The notes: generated by a model from the sequence alone, not told the origin. Shown: positions 12,311-25,877, counted from the first letter of the stretch. The stretch: 64,000 nucleotides of DNA from Nilaparvata lugens (GCF_014356525.2 NC_052505.1:7210171-7274170), one strand, 5' to 3'. Numbers and translations: made by a program.

Positions 12311-13507
12311 CAGATAAGCCTTGACAACCGTAAATACACAAACAGAAATTAATCGAGCTGGAATGAAAGTCCGATTGTTTTTTACTGTTGATTATATTTA
12401 TATCGGTCTACTATTGCTCGATGATGTTAGAGAGAAGGAGGATCCCTTTTACTTAGTGATGTAGTTTAGTTTGCTTGAGTCTCAAATGGAATACCAAATA
12501 CATCGTGTTCTACCAAGGATTAGTATATTGGACCAAAATATTACCTCTTCCGATTTCAGAAATTCTACACATTGGTCGTTGTTTTCAGTTGGGAAGTTTT
12601 CGATTGTTCGCAGTTAGCAAGTAGTGACGAACCTGCAGATAAAGTCAGTTCTACGAAACACGATAAGCGAATTTACTAGAAAATGGAAATACCTCTCAAA
12701 AATTCAATTAACGAGGAAATGTTATGCTTCTTCTCAAATGATTAGTTCTCAGCATAAAGCACTGAGAGCTTTATGAGAGAAAAAATGTAATATTCAGTCA
12801 CTGGAGCTTTTTTAAAAAGTTAACAAACTGAGGAAAAACATTTTATCGCCAATATGTAAATATGAAAGTTAATGATTACTCCCACTTCAACTATTGTTAT
12901 AATTCAATGAATCTATTTGAGCCACAGGAGGTAAGATCACACTCAAACTGTGCATGGTGGGGCAACAGTAATCATATTACTGGAATTAATCAAAAATGGA
13001 TATTTCAGAGGAGAGAATGCTCAAGCAGGAAGGACGAAGACGTAAAACTACTGTGTATGATTGATTTTCTTCTACTAGGAAAGTAAATAGTATACGAAAC
13101 TATGAAAACATGATGTCTTGATGGTTTCACCAGACGAAAAGTTCTATAATGGTTAGTAAGCTACAATGCTGAAGATGAGCTATAATTACTGCATTTCAAT
13201 CTTCAACTGCAAAGAATATTATCACGCTTTTGGAGGATAATAAATAGAGCTTACTCGATTTACAATAAATTTCTATATCATTCTGTTGCATTTGATTACT
13301 ATTCTGTAAAGTGATATGTGATATTGTGCAGATTCAGGATTGTAATGTTCCTAACATGTATCACGAATATTAAGGTGAGGTACTATTGTACTTTATTCCA
13401 ATTGTCAAATACAGATCTTTATATAATGCATAATCAATTATTGAACAGTAATATTATTGGAATAAAAATTTGGTATGTGTTTTGTTTGAGATCTATTACA
13501 CATACAG

Positions 13508-13508
<1 letters not shown>

Positions 13509-13566
<58 letters not shown>

Positions 13567-13575
13567 ACACACACA

Positions 13576-13614
<39 letters not shown>

Positions 13615-13634
13615 ACACACACACACACACCACA

Positions 13635-13700
<66 letters not shown>

Positions 13701-13706
13701 AGAGAC
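13509..13706. repeat. (CA)n microsatellite with CACC interruptions, short GA tail
   Basis: About 190 bp of CA dinucleotides broken by several CACCACAC interruptions, ending in GAGAGAGA. All long His/Thr- or Cys/Val-rich frames across it are translation artefacts. Confidence 0.97.
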
Positions 13707-15244
13707 TGCCAGATGACTCTGCCAGCATCTATCCAAATTTTCAATGATAAAGTCAACAATCCAGTGGCATTTTGGAAATGTTGGTTGAGAATGGCCTGTG
13801 TTTGAATAGCAAGCACACCATGACTCATCCAACATCTTTGCTGCATCAAATGAAAGAGTCGATTTGTCACAGAGTCGGCCACCCACAAGCACAACAGCAT
13901 CCCTTATCCTATTGAGATGAGAGGCTAGTTGCTTTTTGAGTGTGCACCGGCCTTTAGCAGCGTAAAGCAATAAAACGGCGACTGTTTTACAACAACCGGC
14001 CACGCTTCTGGATGTTGCGATGCGTCCCAACTCCCGACAGACCCAACAGTCAGTGCCAGTGCCAGCAACAATAAACGTTAATGAGTCGGAGCAAGACCTC
14101 TTTTCCCTCGATCCTAACCGGATAAGGAGGCTGCCAACTTTTTACGACGATGCCATCGCTAAAAAGGTCGCGCACCGAGCTAACTACAAAGGCCAACCGT
14201 CTACAATAATCGTTAGAAGATCGCCATATCGGCGATTCACCCCAACTTGTACAGGCAATTTGTAAATTAAGTGGTGAGAATAGTTCAACCCAAAGATTGT
14301 TTTGATGGCTATCGCGTGCTATTGAAATGCCGTAATAATCATTGATGGTTGGCTGATAAAAGCTATATTCATTCATTCTTACAAATTTCATTCGTTCAAA
14401 GAGAATGCATCGCACTAGAATACTCCAAGAATTCTTGGAAGTCCATGTTGCAAAGAGATAAATACACCACTTATCTTACTCCACTTGCTATACCTATTTG
14501 AGAATAATTTTTTAAATTTTATGTATGATTCTTGTTTCTTTATCTATTCTTGATTCTTGCACGACTCAACTATAGGCTAATCATAACCTATGCAAACTCA
14601 TGAGAAAATGTGATGGGAGAGTAGTATTGGCTGTTGAAGCATTTGTTCCTTCTCATGAGAGTGTTAATAAGATTGAGAAAACGAATTACAGTAATGAATA
14701 GGCAAACACCTTCAAATAATATAAAAAATGACTAATGTTGGAATTAAGATGGACTAATGTCTAGAAACAATGCTATTGCAAATAATATATACTATGCTGG
14801 AACAATGCTGTTGAAAATACTTTTCTTCAAACTTGTTGACAAGTACAAACATTCCTAAAAATTTCTTGAATCGTGAATGTTCATATTATTTTTTAATGGC
14901 AAGAGATAAAATTGAACTTATTCTTGATGAACTTGGAAAAAAATATTGGGAAATGAGTGATATATTACTTTTTTATTAGAAGGAGCTTGGGACTATATTT
15001 TATGAAATTTGCATTCAGACTTGTATAACATACAAGAACATTCCACATCAAAAGAGTCAAGATTGTGTAGTGTGGGCCAGCTACTCCAGAACAGGCGAAA
15101 TATACAATGTTTTAGTACGATCTTGATTTCGACCGCAGCCCAGCGATAAATACAATCAATAAAAACATCTAGTTTAAATTCCAGTTTTTTCATGTTTACA
15201 CGAGTTATGGGGGAGGAGTAAGGGAGGAGGGGTAAGAAACACCC

Positions 15245-15715
15245 TCCCACCCCGTTACAAGCACGTTAAGTAGATTGTATCTGTTGCAGGACCGAACCGG
15301 CACGACTGGGTGGATAGTGGATGGCTCCACAAATTAGACCTGATATAGAAGGCCCGAAGCAGTCCCCCCCTCCCCCCGCACCCATCCCAAAGCGTGAACC
15401 TCTCTGAGTGGTCAACACCCGCGTCAGGACAGAAGAAACCACCACATGCCATTACCAGCTACGTTATCTCCACACAGACAGCCTCCTTCCCTCCCAGCCT
15501 CGACTTAAATCCCCGGGCGCCTCACACAACCATCCCCGCACCCCCACCCAGCAACCTTCACAATTTCTGTCGCTTTTTTCTTGCTCTATCTTACGCACCT
15601 TGTTAATCGACTCTAGCCGTCGATCTCATTCACCCATCACATTACATCCTTTTCAACCCACTTGATGGGCGGGCGGCTCTCAACCTCAGCCGTCCGTCGC
15701 CTTCTTCCACTTTTC
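15245..15715. promoter_or_regulatory. GC-rich island in pan intron 2, enhancer candidate
   Basis: The most C-rich part of the intron (CCCCCCTCCCCCC near 15,365, many CpG). Proline-rich frames at 15,394-15,665 look compositional. No TE similarity. Confidence 0.25.
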
Positions 15716-16000
15716 TACAAGAAATCACTCTCCATCATAATAGTGCTTCAATAGTTACGGAAGGGAGCATCAACGCCACACTACACGCATATCCAAAATT
15801 GAAAGAGTTTTCCAATCATTACGGTATTTCATATCAATAGGTTGGTTATACATATCACTTTCCTCACGGAATAAATATTTGGCCAGCAGAGGCATTTGGT
15901 CTTGTTTGTAGTAGGGAATAGAAAGTTACAAGACTCCTTGTTATGTATGTTGCAATGTTAATTATTCCTAATTTTGGAAGACTTTCATTCAGTCTCTAAG

Positions 16001-16712
16001 CTGCTGTTTCGCCCGACTATGAATTTCATTTTCACCAACCTGAAAAGTTCTTGAGAATTCAGAAAACATGACCCTCCATAGTTCTCGGGGAATGCCAATT
16101 TAGGGTTTGATATTGAGGGAATCTTCAAGACCATCCCATGTCCTCAATAAACTTGTGCATCAAATCCCTGTTCTCCAAGCTGCTGTTTCGCCCGACTATG
16201 AATTTCATTTTCACCAACCTGAAAAGTTCTTGAGAATTCAGAAAACATGACCCTCCTTAGTTCTCGAGGAATGCCAATTTAGGGTTTGATATTGAGGGAA
16301 TCTTCAAGACCATCCCATGTCCTCAATAAACTTGTGCACCAAATCCCTGTTCTCCAAACTGCTGTTTCGCCCGACTATGAATTTCATTTTCACCAGCCTG
16401 CAAAGTTCTTGAGAATTCAGAAAACATGACCCTCCTTAGTTCTCGAGGAATGCCAATTTAGGGTTTGATATTGAGGGAATCTTCAAGACCATCCCATGTC
16501 CTCAATAAACTTGTGCACCAAATCCCTGTTCTCGTAGCTGCTGTTTCGCCCGACTATGAATTTCATTTTCACCAGCCTGCAAAGTTCTTGAGAATTCAGA
16601 AAACATGACCCTCCATAGCTCTCGGGGAATGCCGATTTTGGGCTTGATATTGAGGTAATCGTCAAGACCATCCCATGTCCTCAATAAACTTGTGTACCAA
16701 ATCCCTGCTCCA
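16001..16712. repeat. Satellite-like tandem array, 4 x ~179 bp
   Basis: The unit starts CTGCTGTTTCGCCCGACTAT and recurs at 16,001, 16,180, 16,359 and 16,538. Units differ by few substitutions (for example CTCCATAG/CTCCTTAG). Reverse-strand frames of about 60 codons span the last unit, but 179 is not a multiple of 3, so no frame continues through the array. I treat it as a local satellite or an amplified fragment of a decayed element. Confidence 0.85.
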
Positions 16713-16815
16713 GAATTATGTGTTGCTTGTAATGATAATTTTATGGTTGTGAATGAGACAATATTACAAAAGGTTGAGTGGAAATATAAGCTGGGCTATT
16801 AATGATGAATGTATT

Positions 16816-16983
16816 CCAGTATTCGGTAGCGTTTTTGTCTCGGATCTTGCTATTATAATTTTTTTCACATTCATTTTTTCACAACCTGGTCTGTATTACA
16901 AGACGTCAAAGCCTTTTTGATAATGAATGTGAGAAAAATTATACAATAACAAGATCCGAGACAAAAACGCTACCGAATATTGG
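16816..16983. mobile_element. MITE with ~60-bp inverted repeats (ATTCGGTAGCG arms)
   Basis: TATTCGGTAGCGTTTTTGTC on the left is mirrored by GACAAAAACGCTACCGAATA on the right. The arms extend through CTCGGATCTTG and the TTTTCACATTCATT segment, around a ~50-bp centre. It lies about 100 bp after the 179-bp array. No clear target duplication. Confidence 0.7.
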
Positions 16984-17238
16984 AGTTCTATAACATAAAT
17001 CTTTGTTGAGGGGTCAATGGAATAAGGACATAATACTGAGACAGTTCCTACGGAACATGTGCAAAGTTAAGGGGTCCAGCCAGCAATTTGTAACTGGAGT
17101 AGTGAACTAATAAATAGTGCACAGATTGGAGGGGAATATAGAGATGAGAAAAAGAAAAACAAGAAGTGAATTCTGGTGACACGCATCATAAGGAGGCAGG
17201 GAGGTGACTGAGGAGGACACGAAAATCAGAGCTGTGTA

Positions 17239-17298
17239 AGAGATAGAGAGAGAAAGAGAAGAGAGAGAGAGAGAGAGAGAGGAGGATCGAGAGAAAGA
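17239..17298. repeat. (GA)n-rich microsatellite
   Basis: A run of GA with a few AAG interruptions. The surrounding DNA (17,100-17,300) is purine-rich. Confidence 0.9.
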
Positions 17299-17713
17299 AT
17301 ACTTTGATGAAGGAGGGGTGATGTAACGTTGGTGGTCAACAAATCTAGTGAGCTGCAGTTCCCCTAAACTTGACCACACACTGCAGAGGGTCCCTGTGAT
17401 GCGATGACTTCAACTACTAATATCTGCTGGGAGGGCCACCAAAACTAACAGAATGATAGGAGGTGCCCTGCTGTCACTTTTGCAACAAGTAGATTGATGC
17501 CTCAAATCGACTGATACCATTCCCATTTAGGTCTCCCCTCCAGAAAATAAACAGAACTAATCTACGAAAGAAGCTGACCCCGAACTTGTGTGCATTGCAT
17601 TTTCAAGAGGATATCCAAAATTGGGGAGACATAATATGGTCTGGAGCCCACTTATAGTTTCCAAAAACATGCTTTCTGGGTGGAATCGAACTAAGAAAAA
17701 GTTGAAGAATATA

Positions 17714-17750
17714 AGATTTAGATTAGATTAGATAGATTAGATTAGATTAG
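17714..17750. repeat. (GATTA)n short tandem repeat
   Basis: Several GATTA units with one GATA break. Confidence 0.85.
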
Positions 17751-18680
17751 AAGAATATTAAGATTTGTTGGAAGGTGATATGGACTATATAGAGAGAAAA
17801 GCTGTTCCTATTCTGCTGATCTGTATTAATTACAGTCATTTTACTACTTCTATCCAAATCCATCCCTAATACTCTTATTCCTATATTATGGAATTATTCT
17901 AGATTACTATCAAATTAGATCGCTATTGAGAGATTATCGTTTAATCACAACACAAATATTGATTAAATGAGATTTTGAAGTTTTCAATAAGACATTTACT
18001 GAAAGAATAGTTTAGGTAATATAGTAATATCACTCTCCAAGTATCATGAAAAAGTGAGAGAGAGAATGGATATACGATTCCATACAATGGGAAATGATTA
18101 TCATTTGGGGAATCACATTAATTTTGTTGTAGTGAAGTTCATGGGTTGTAGATAAGTTATGAATTACAGTATTTTCATCGAAAGTCTTCGAAAAATTCAT
18201 TAGAAAAAATATTCTTGTTAAAGCTAAATACTCTTGTTAAATATCCTTATTTAGCTTAAAAAATCGTGTTTTCTTACCATTTTTGACATAAATATGAGCA
18301 AACTAATGCAAATCATCCTAGCACACATCTTAATGTGCTGTCGTATAACAGAGATGACCGATCTCACTATCACTAATACTTTAATGACACAGCATGAGAA
18401 AATAAAGTTGACAAGATATTTTTCTCATGTCCAATCTTAAGATCATCAGATAGACCTAGTTATACTTTTCTGTTATTCTAGTCGATTTATAGATTATAGT
18501 TATTCATTTCATGTGAAATAATGTTTACCTGTAATTCTAGTTCTTAGTTATTCTTTTCTGTTATTTGGTATGTGTGTTCTCGCATAAAAATGTTACTTAT
18601 ATGTTATATTCAAACGTTCTCATTTCAATCAAAACAGTTCATCAGTCTTGAGGTGAGAAGGTAAGTAACCTATACAACTA

Positions 18681-18869
18681 ATTCTTGCAGAAACCTAAAA
18701 AATGAATTCATGTGTAACAATGCGATTGGAGACTAAACCCAAAATGAAAACATCCACACACCAGCCTACCAAAATAGAAAGTAGACTATCATCTGGCAAC
18801 AATTCTGAGCAGAAAAAAGAAACAGTTCCAGGAAAATCTAACGACAAAAAAAAGAAGAAATCACTCTAG
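18681..18869 (+). other. Short basic ORF behind an acceptor-like site, unknown
   Basis: CTAATTCTTGCAG (acceptor-like) ends at 18,690, and an ATG at 18,702 opens 55 codons to TAG at 18,869. The peptide is polar and basic, with repeated KxK, a NNSEQKKE stretch and a DKKKKK end. It resembles no family I can name. It might be a remnant of a transposon ORF1, or chance in A-rich DNA. It is antisense to pan. Confidence 0.2.
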
Positions 18870-19344
18870 TGGAGTCAGAGTGAATAGAGCCACACCCTCA
18901 GTCCAAAAACCAACAGGACACACTAGTCTCTCTCAGTGCTAGAATCTATCTCTATAGAGTGAGTGTTCTAGGCTGAGATGCCCAGCTTGGAGCTCAAATG
19001 TATTCGTCGTAAATTTTCAACTGTCAGCTTGGTTTGCCCACGGTTATTCACCAGCGCTTCCCTCCCACAACACGAAAAATAGGACCATTTTTTAAATAGA
19101 CGAAAACAGCCAACTTGTATAAAATTGTGATAAGGAATCTAGTGGAATATGGTGCATCAATGACTGATTAAATTTAAAATTCAGAAATGAAGTACTTGCT
19201 AGTAACAATCAAATTTTGAGGTAAACATTTCTTGTTAAAATTGGGCATTGGATGTTCCAAGATGAAAAAATAGATCTGAGTGGAAAATAGTAATTATGAA
19301 ACTGAAATTATAATAAGAAATCAAGTAGGTCTTAATAATTTTTT

Positions 19345-19440
19345 TTTTATATTTTTATTAAGGCAACAGGTAGGCCTGAACCCATTTTGTCTCCTCTACA
19401 AAACAACATACAATTGAATACAAAGAAAAATTTCAAAAGA
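19345..19440 (-). mobile_element. LINE-like 3' end, reverse orientation
   Basis: Poly-T start, TTTTTATTAAGGCAACAGGT and AGGCCTGAACCCATTTTGTC, then AT-rich sequence. The opening is the reverse of an A-rich retroposon tail. 51,095-51,160 has the similar TTTATTAAGGCC. Confidence 0.35.
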
Positions 19441-19994
19441 AAATAAAGGAAAGATACAGTTTAAAAAAGTCATTCAATCACGAAACAAGTAGAATTTTGA
19501 GAAAAGAAAATATACTATTTACAGAAATATTTGAAAGAAGTTATACCAATAAATGTTAGAGGACTCAAATTATAAAACATTAGAAACGAATCAGTGATAA
19601 AAAGTTCAACAAACAAGTAACTTATTATTAAAACACATCTTCAAGTTACTTAGATAAAAAATTATATTTATGTTTCATCATTTCCTCAATACATCAAGCA
19701 ATACATTTGAAATAAATTAATTGCTCAGACATGTTTGGATAATGAAAACTAAAAGATATAGGCAAATATCAGGAATCTATTTGGAGAAAAGCACAAACAT
19801 TTTTCAACACCTATGGTGTAATCTCCAGTGTTTCGATAAATCCACCACCGCATTAAAGGAATTGTTACTGTTTGTGATGAAATCATTTAAAATCCAGATA
19901 ATTCAGTTTTACTCTAAAAGAACACGGTCAAAAAATTTCAAGACAGATTACAAACACGGAAAAAGAAACCTGGAATGTTAAACAAACATGAAAA

Positions 19995-20290
19995 CATAAA
20001 TTCACGGTGAAATGAGAGTCTGATTTCGTGGAGCTACGGATATAAATCAACGAGAGTGATAAGGCAACGATTCAGGAAATTTGAGAGACGGATGACGACG
20101 ATTTAAGCAGTGAAAAACGATAAAGGATATTGGATGCAGAGGAGGATCGGTGTAATCGATACACCAGTAAAGGGGCAGCAACCAATGATTTGACGGTGAA
20201 GATTATTCAAGAGGACCGAGCCAGCACTCATTAATACAAATTAGAAGCGAGCCGAGCTGGCCAGCCAGTTTACACGCCCACTATCACTAT
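19995..20290. promoter_or_regulatory. CpG-containing island in pan intron 2, enhancer candidate
   Basis: Non-repetitive, purine-rich, with ACGAGAGTGATAAGG and GATGACGACGATTT. No ORF or transposon signature. Confidence 0.2.
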
Positions 20291-20664
20291 TTAGTGAGTA
20301 TGTATACATATTAAGTGAATGAGTGACTCCTGCTAAAACTCCCGACAATTTCTACGGCTTAATAAACACGATATATTTATTAATGCCTCATTTTTACAGC
20401 TGTATAATAAATTCTGAAATGCTCTGGATGACGAAGAATTCCACTGGCGATGAATAAAATAATGAATGAGCAGAAACTGCTACAATCGTTCTCTCACTTC
20501 ATCATGCTCCTTATCAATCTTTCTCTTCTCTCTCTCTCTCTTTCTTAATCAACTCTCATCCCACTCAATGCTTTCATTCTTACACTCTGGGAAAACTCTT
20601 TCTCTCTCACTCTCGCTTGCGCTCACTCTTAATTTCTGTCTGAGTCACTCTCTCTGTCACTCTC

Positions 20665-20900
20665 AGGATCACAAGCAAATCGTGAAACCGGTTCAGGCGT
20701 TGGAAGGTCGCCCGATATCGCGTTACCTCGTTTACGTTAGCGTCCGCAGGGTTTGGGCCCGTGGGCTCATAGGACAGCTACGAGTCTCCACCAACTCTCA
20801 AACCGTCCAAACACAATCACACTCCGCTAAATCCGGTCGTAAAGATAATCTGATTTGAAGTGCGCCGTAAATATGACTTCTAATCAGCTATCGCACAAAA
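20665..20900. promoter_or_regulatory. CpG-rich island after a TC-rich tract
   Basis: Follows TCTCTCTC sequence (20,525-20,665). Dense CpG (GTCGCCCGATATCGCGTTAC). A 130-codon plus-strand frame (20,466-20,858) covers both parts. Its first half is Ser/Leu repeat translation, and the second half has no known motif. Confidence 0.25.
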
Positions 20901-21834
20901 ACAACAGCCGAGAATAATACTACCATACGACCTGCTAAATGATGTTAATGCTGTTTAAAATAGAAACATTATTTAGTCTTCAGGAAACGTGAACACTTGT
21001 GACGCACTTCCAGCACTGATCACTGGTTTTTATCATTATTATATATATTTTTTCTTCTTTTCCTAAAACAAAGAATTAAGTATATTATTTTCGAATGTGG
21101 TTCTCTCTTACTCGATATAGATAGAATAGAATTTAGAACAATATCGCAGGTCTCCTCGGTACAAAAAATAATTGAAAAGTACATACTAAATAGCAGGAAT
21201 GATATTGAACTAGAAGGAGGCTCACATAATTGGAAAATTATTGAATGAACAGATTGATAGATTGGAGTGGAGTGGATATAGAAATATATATTCTTATAAT
21301 AAAACATCAAGAAAAGTTGTTACATTCTTTGTCACCTTAATGATGAAGCTAATAATAATTAAAAGAGGGAAAAGGGGAACTGGATGAGTGAAATAATCAC
21401 ACTTCTGGCACCGACACAAACATTAAAACAACAGATACAGGTTACAGAATATTATTATCGAATATCAACAGATTATCTCAACTAGGTACACAAAAATTTA
21501 CAGAAGATTATTAGAAGACAATTTAATAATTACTCAAATAAGGCCAACAATGATATAAAATCAAATTCAATATTTAAAGAAATAAAAAGTAGCACATTCC
21601 ATGTCCCATTGTATATGCGATACCTCGTTTCCACTAACGATATTGACAACTATATAATTCAAGATTATAAAGCCAAATGTATCCTGGACAACAAAACCAT
21701 TGTATCTGGAATACGGTGCATTCTACATTCTTTTCTAGAGTACTTGAACAAAACTGTGAAGATTGTAATGTGCCGAGTTGTGTAAGCTGTAGAGTGTAGA
21801 GTCTACAAAGTTCAAATGATAAATGACAATAATG

Positions 21835-22095
21835 ATAGCGGCGGGGAGGAAGCTAGCAGCTTGGCCAGGTTGTATTCTATTAGTTCACCAGAAGTATTTT
21901 CCGTAACTCGAAATTTCTCGACAGCTATTTTGGCAACGCCGGGTGTCGGCGGAAGGCGTTCAGCCGAATATTCCGAGGAAGTTTTGTTTGGCAACTGATG
22001 CCAGCAACAAAACACGACGCGTCGCGACGCCTAGAGCAGAGCAGAGAGAAAGAGAAAGAGAGAGAGGCGCTGGCGATAGACGTGGGCTCTGTCCG
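21835..22095. promoter_or_regulatory. CpG-containing island with frames on both strands
   Basis: Non-repetitive; open for about 60 codons on both strands. Neither peptide is recognisable. Ends in GAGAGAAAGAGAAAGAGAGA (about 22,040-22,065). Confidence 0.25.
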
Positions 22096-22974
22096 TTTTA
22101 TTTATCTCAGACTGCTTAATTAATGTTAGAACACACTGTAGATGCTCAATAGTGCCGTGGCCTGACGGTAGAAAAGAACAAAAGACACTTCTTTGCATAT
22201 CGAAAACTCTACGTACAGCACAGACAGCAAGATGATAATATACTATCAACTAAAATGGAAGAGTAAAATGTAGCCTAGATAAATTAAACCAAGATGACAG
22301 AAAATTTACCCTAAAAATGAGCAATAACAATAATTATTTTTATTTCTCTATTAGACTGTTCCATCTATAGTCATAGGATCTTCATAATATTCTATCTCCA
22401 TTGACTATGTTGTATGATCTATGTCTTGTTTTTCATTCACAAATATTTTAGAACACATTAAAACTGATGGTTGAATACGACAAGGGATAATGTGTATAAA
22501 TTGGGGGTTGGAGTTTTACGCGATATTTTGTAAGGATGGTGTGTGTGTGACAGTATAACTAGAGTGTATAGTGTAAAGTGTAAATTATTTTCACTACCTA
22601 TTAGGTTAAGGTAAGGTGTCTGAGACACCTATCATTGTTGAGGGCAGAAAAATGGGAACCGGAACGAAAAGAGGAATGTGGAAAGCAAACAATATTGTTA
22701 AAAGAGGTGAGAGTAGAAAAGGGTGGATGGAGGAAAAAACAAGGAACAACACTACTACGCCTACTACCAGTGCTGGGGGAAAATAGCATAGAATGAACAG
22801 AGAGGAAAAAAGAATGCAAAGAAAGGAATGAGAAGGGTTGAGTTGTATAGTTGAGATGATGAAAAAAGAGAAGAAAAACGCCCGATCAGGCAACACTGTA
22901 GGAATGCCATCGAGAGGGAGTGAGAGGATGAGTAGGAGATGATGTTTTTGGTGAGCACATTAGAATATACGGGT

Positions 22975-23335
22975 ACTGCGCCAAAGTGGTAGTGGTGTGT
23001 GCACGCCGGTATTACTCACGCACGCGCTTTCACACTCGGTGCTCTCTGTCTATTGAAGCTGTGATAGAGTGAGAGGGTGGACTGAGAAGACAGCGTTGCC
23101 TAGTTAGCAAGGCGCAGCCCGGAGTTCCAACGTACAAGGAACAGATGGAACTCAGAGGAGAAGAGATTTAGAAGAGGAGCCTGGATCCAGAATCAGCTAG
23201 TACCCGCTCGCCTCCTCCTAACAGACCCCCCCCCTCGCAACACCCCCCGCGACTGAATAGGAACTCCCGCCTGCTAATTGCTTCCTAGCACAACCTGTTA
23301 TTATTTTAACATGATTTAACGCATTATAAATTGTT
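22975..23335. promoter_or_regulatory. GC-rich island in pan intron 2
   Basis: CpG-rich (CGCACGCGC near 23,020), with C runs near 23,225-23,250. No ORF, no TE match. Possibly an internal promoter or enhancer, but nothing proves it. Confidence 0.2.
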
Positions 23336-24300
23336 ACAAACCGAGAGCGAGCCAGTACAGCCAGTACATGTCAGACCCTCTTTGTCTTTTATCAGAAGCT
23401 CCCGCTATGCATGCCCAACAATACAACATGCCTCGCTGTGGTGCCATGCCACATACACATACACTGCACGCAAAATACAAACGAGAAGCTTTACTTCACT
23501 TGTTTATTTATACTATACTTCACATATATTGAAACTTCCAGCTAACATTTTACAAATATTTCGATATCATGAAATAACTTATTACAAATTATAGGTAGGT
23601 GCACATCATAAATTTCAACTACAGTAAAGAAAAAATTTATTAACTCTTGTTCTAATAGAGTACTCAATTTGAATTGTTAAATTGTTATTGAAATTACTGG
23701 AAGGCTACCCTCTTAATACTTTCCTATATGAAAATGACATAAGTGCTCGAAACTAGTTGTGTTTATATAAAAACGTGAAAAGAGGGTACTCGTAAATTCT
23801 ATAATAATTAAATAACTCTTCTTCATGTATATATAATAAAGGAAAGAATTGGCTTATCCACGTACGGGACAGGAAATTCACGAATGACGCATCACGTATG
23901 AACTACTGGACTGATGAACTTGAAATTTTGCATAATGATTATTGATAACAGGCCTATTTTAAATTCTTCAAGATTTCAGCAGGTCAAGTTTTCAGTTTGT
24001 CCAGTTTTTATTTAGACCCTTGCAGAGCAAGGGTTACCTGGTAGTTAAAAAAAAGATTTGTTGAGTTGGATGGAGTGTAATAACAGTAAAATGAAATGTA
24101 AAGCTACTACTAGTAGCTCTAGTGACTACTAGTATTTACTCTAGTAATGGATTTCTTGAAGCAAGGTGAGTGGTAAGTTCTCAAAGCTTCAATATATTTT
24201 TAAATGAGTAAAGAAAAAAAAACGTTGTAAATGAGTCAAGTTAAAAAAAATCCCTTTAGACTATAAGTATATTAAAAGATAAGTTTTATTTTTACTCTTA

Positions 24301-24483
24301 AGCTGCGTTTACACCAAAGTTAAAAACAAAATGTTTATTTTTCTGTCCTTATAGATTCTATTAGATTAAACGGAGCTTGACAAACACAAATGCACATCAT
24401 GTGTATGATTATATTCAATCTAATAGAATCTATAAGGACGGAAAAATAAACATTTTGTTAATAACTTTGGTGTAAACGTAGCT
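24301..24483. mobile_element. MITE with ~66-bp inverted repeats and TTA target duplication
   Basis: The ends AGCTGCGTTTACACCAAAGT and ACTTTGGTGTAAACGTAGCT are inverted repeats, and the match continues through TCTGTCCTTATAGATTCTAT on the left and its complement on the right. Direct TTA copies flank it at 24,298-24,300 and 24,484-24,486. A 3-bp TTA duplication is typical of PIF/Harbinger elements. Non-coding, 183 bp. Confidence 0.8.
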
Positions 24484-24594
24484 TTAGCCTATTGTGTTTT
24501 CTGTTTTGGAACCAGAATATGAATGGTCATAATAATACTGACATGATGGACTCCTTATTGATAAAACAGAATAGAACCATAGAGTGAAGATAAC

Positions 24595-25045
24595 TAGATT
24601 ATTTGTCTTTCATAGAACAACACAGAATATACATTTTTGGATGGATTGGTTGGTAGAATCTGTTTCAATTTCTTCCACGACGATCCGCTGAACATCCACA
24701 CTACTATTTTGAGTTTCTGCGTAAAATGTACCCGAGACAACAGGGTGGTCCGGCTGCCCCGTAAATTAATTTGAAGCACTAATTGTGTGAGTGTCAAGTG
24801 CCACCCCAGATGAGAGAAAATCCGTTTGCCGGAAGTCGTCCTACTGGGAGCCCACTCTGCTTCCTGTGCCAGAGTAAATATTCCCCACAACACAAGGCCG
24901 ATATACAACTATCGGCGGCATGACTGTAAACAACCCTTCTCTTTCGGACCAACCATTTCAAGAATCCATCCCAATCAGAATCATTATTAATATTAGTTGA
25001 GAGAGGCTGAGATATATTGCCAAGAGCCGGATTGAGAATTAAAAT
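24595..25045. other. Complex block with two overlapping minus-strand ORFs, unknown
   Basis: The minus-strand frames 24,594-24,908 (104 codons) and 24,794-25,048 (84 codons) overlap in different frames, on the pan strand. One peptide includes EAEWAPSRTTSGKR; no family recognised. Could be an enhancer or a decayed, frameshifted ORF. Confidence 0.25.
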
Positions 25046-25877
25046 CAATGGGGAATATTTGAGAGAGATATGAGAGATCGTGTGGATCAGATCAAGAAAT
25101 AGGAAATAGGGTTGTTGATTTTGTTATAAAAATATTATATATAAAACTGCAGATCTATTTCCAGCTGAAAAAAATATGGTATAGAACTGAGCATAATAAT
25201 ATTATTATTATGTATCAAATTTGCCTATTTATTTCCAGTTATAGGCTAGATAGAGCTGAGAGATCCTTTAAACATGCAGAATTACGATTGGAAACAATTT
25301 TCAACGTATGTTCTTCATGAGAAGAAATTCATTGAGTTTATAGTCAACGCTATTATTTATACGACGAATACTAATCAGGAAATAGTTGTCAGAGATTTAA
25401 ATTTACATGTTTTTCTTTGACAATAATTATTTTTTATTGAAGGCAAACATTTGCATTTTCAAAATTAAAATTGAACATTTGAACTCATTTTTCCTACAGG
25501 TATTTTTCATTATTATTATTATTCTACACTTCCCAAGTAAGACAACCCCTTTCCGGTAGTTCTATCTAACCCAATTCACACACTCTCTTGGAAAATAATT
25601 ATTCTATCTAAACGTAGAGAATGGTTTTCATCAAGATAAAGTTCGAATGCATGGCCTCAAAGGTCAGAGATGTCATATTTTGTCGACAGAGACATAGAAA
25701 ACTCATAAAAAAGTGAAGAATACAAGTAAGTCACGTCTCAGATATTCATCGCAGCGGGCCATTGACTTAGAAGACATTTGAAACATGGAGAAATTTTAAC
25801 TAAAAGACGACAAGTTCTCCTCAAAATTGGCTCGTTATACCGAGATTGAAAAGCTGAAAATTGAGAACAGTCTAAAC

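Noticed and set aside
13318..14030. Long frames (up to 198 codons) around 13.5 kb, rich in His/Thr or Cys/Val
   Set aside because: They are translations of the CA microsatellite, open in several frames on both strands.
17640..17710. AGTTCGATTCCACC on the minus strand, similar to a tRNA B box
   Set aside because: No matching A box, acceptor stem or anticodon arm could be placed.
22601..22958. Ser/Phe/Leu-rich minus-strand frames of 64-96 codons
   Set aside because: Three overlapping frames over an A/G-rich stretch; compositional.
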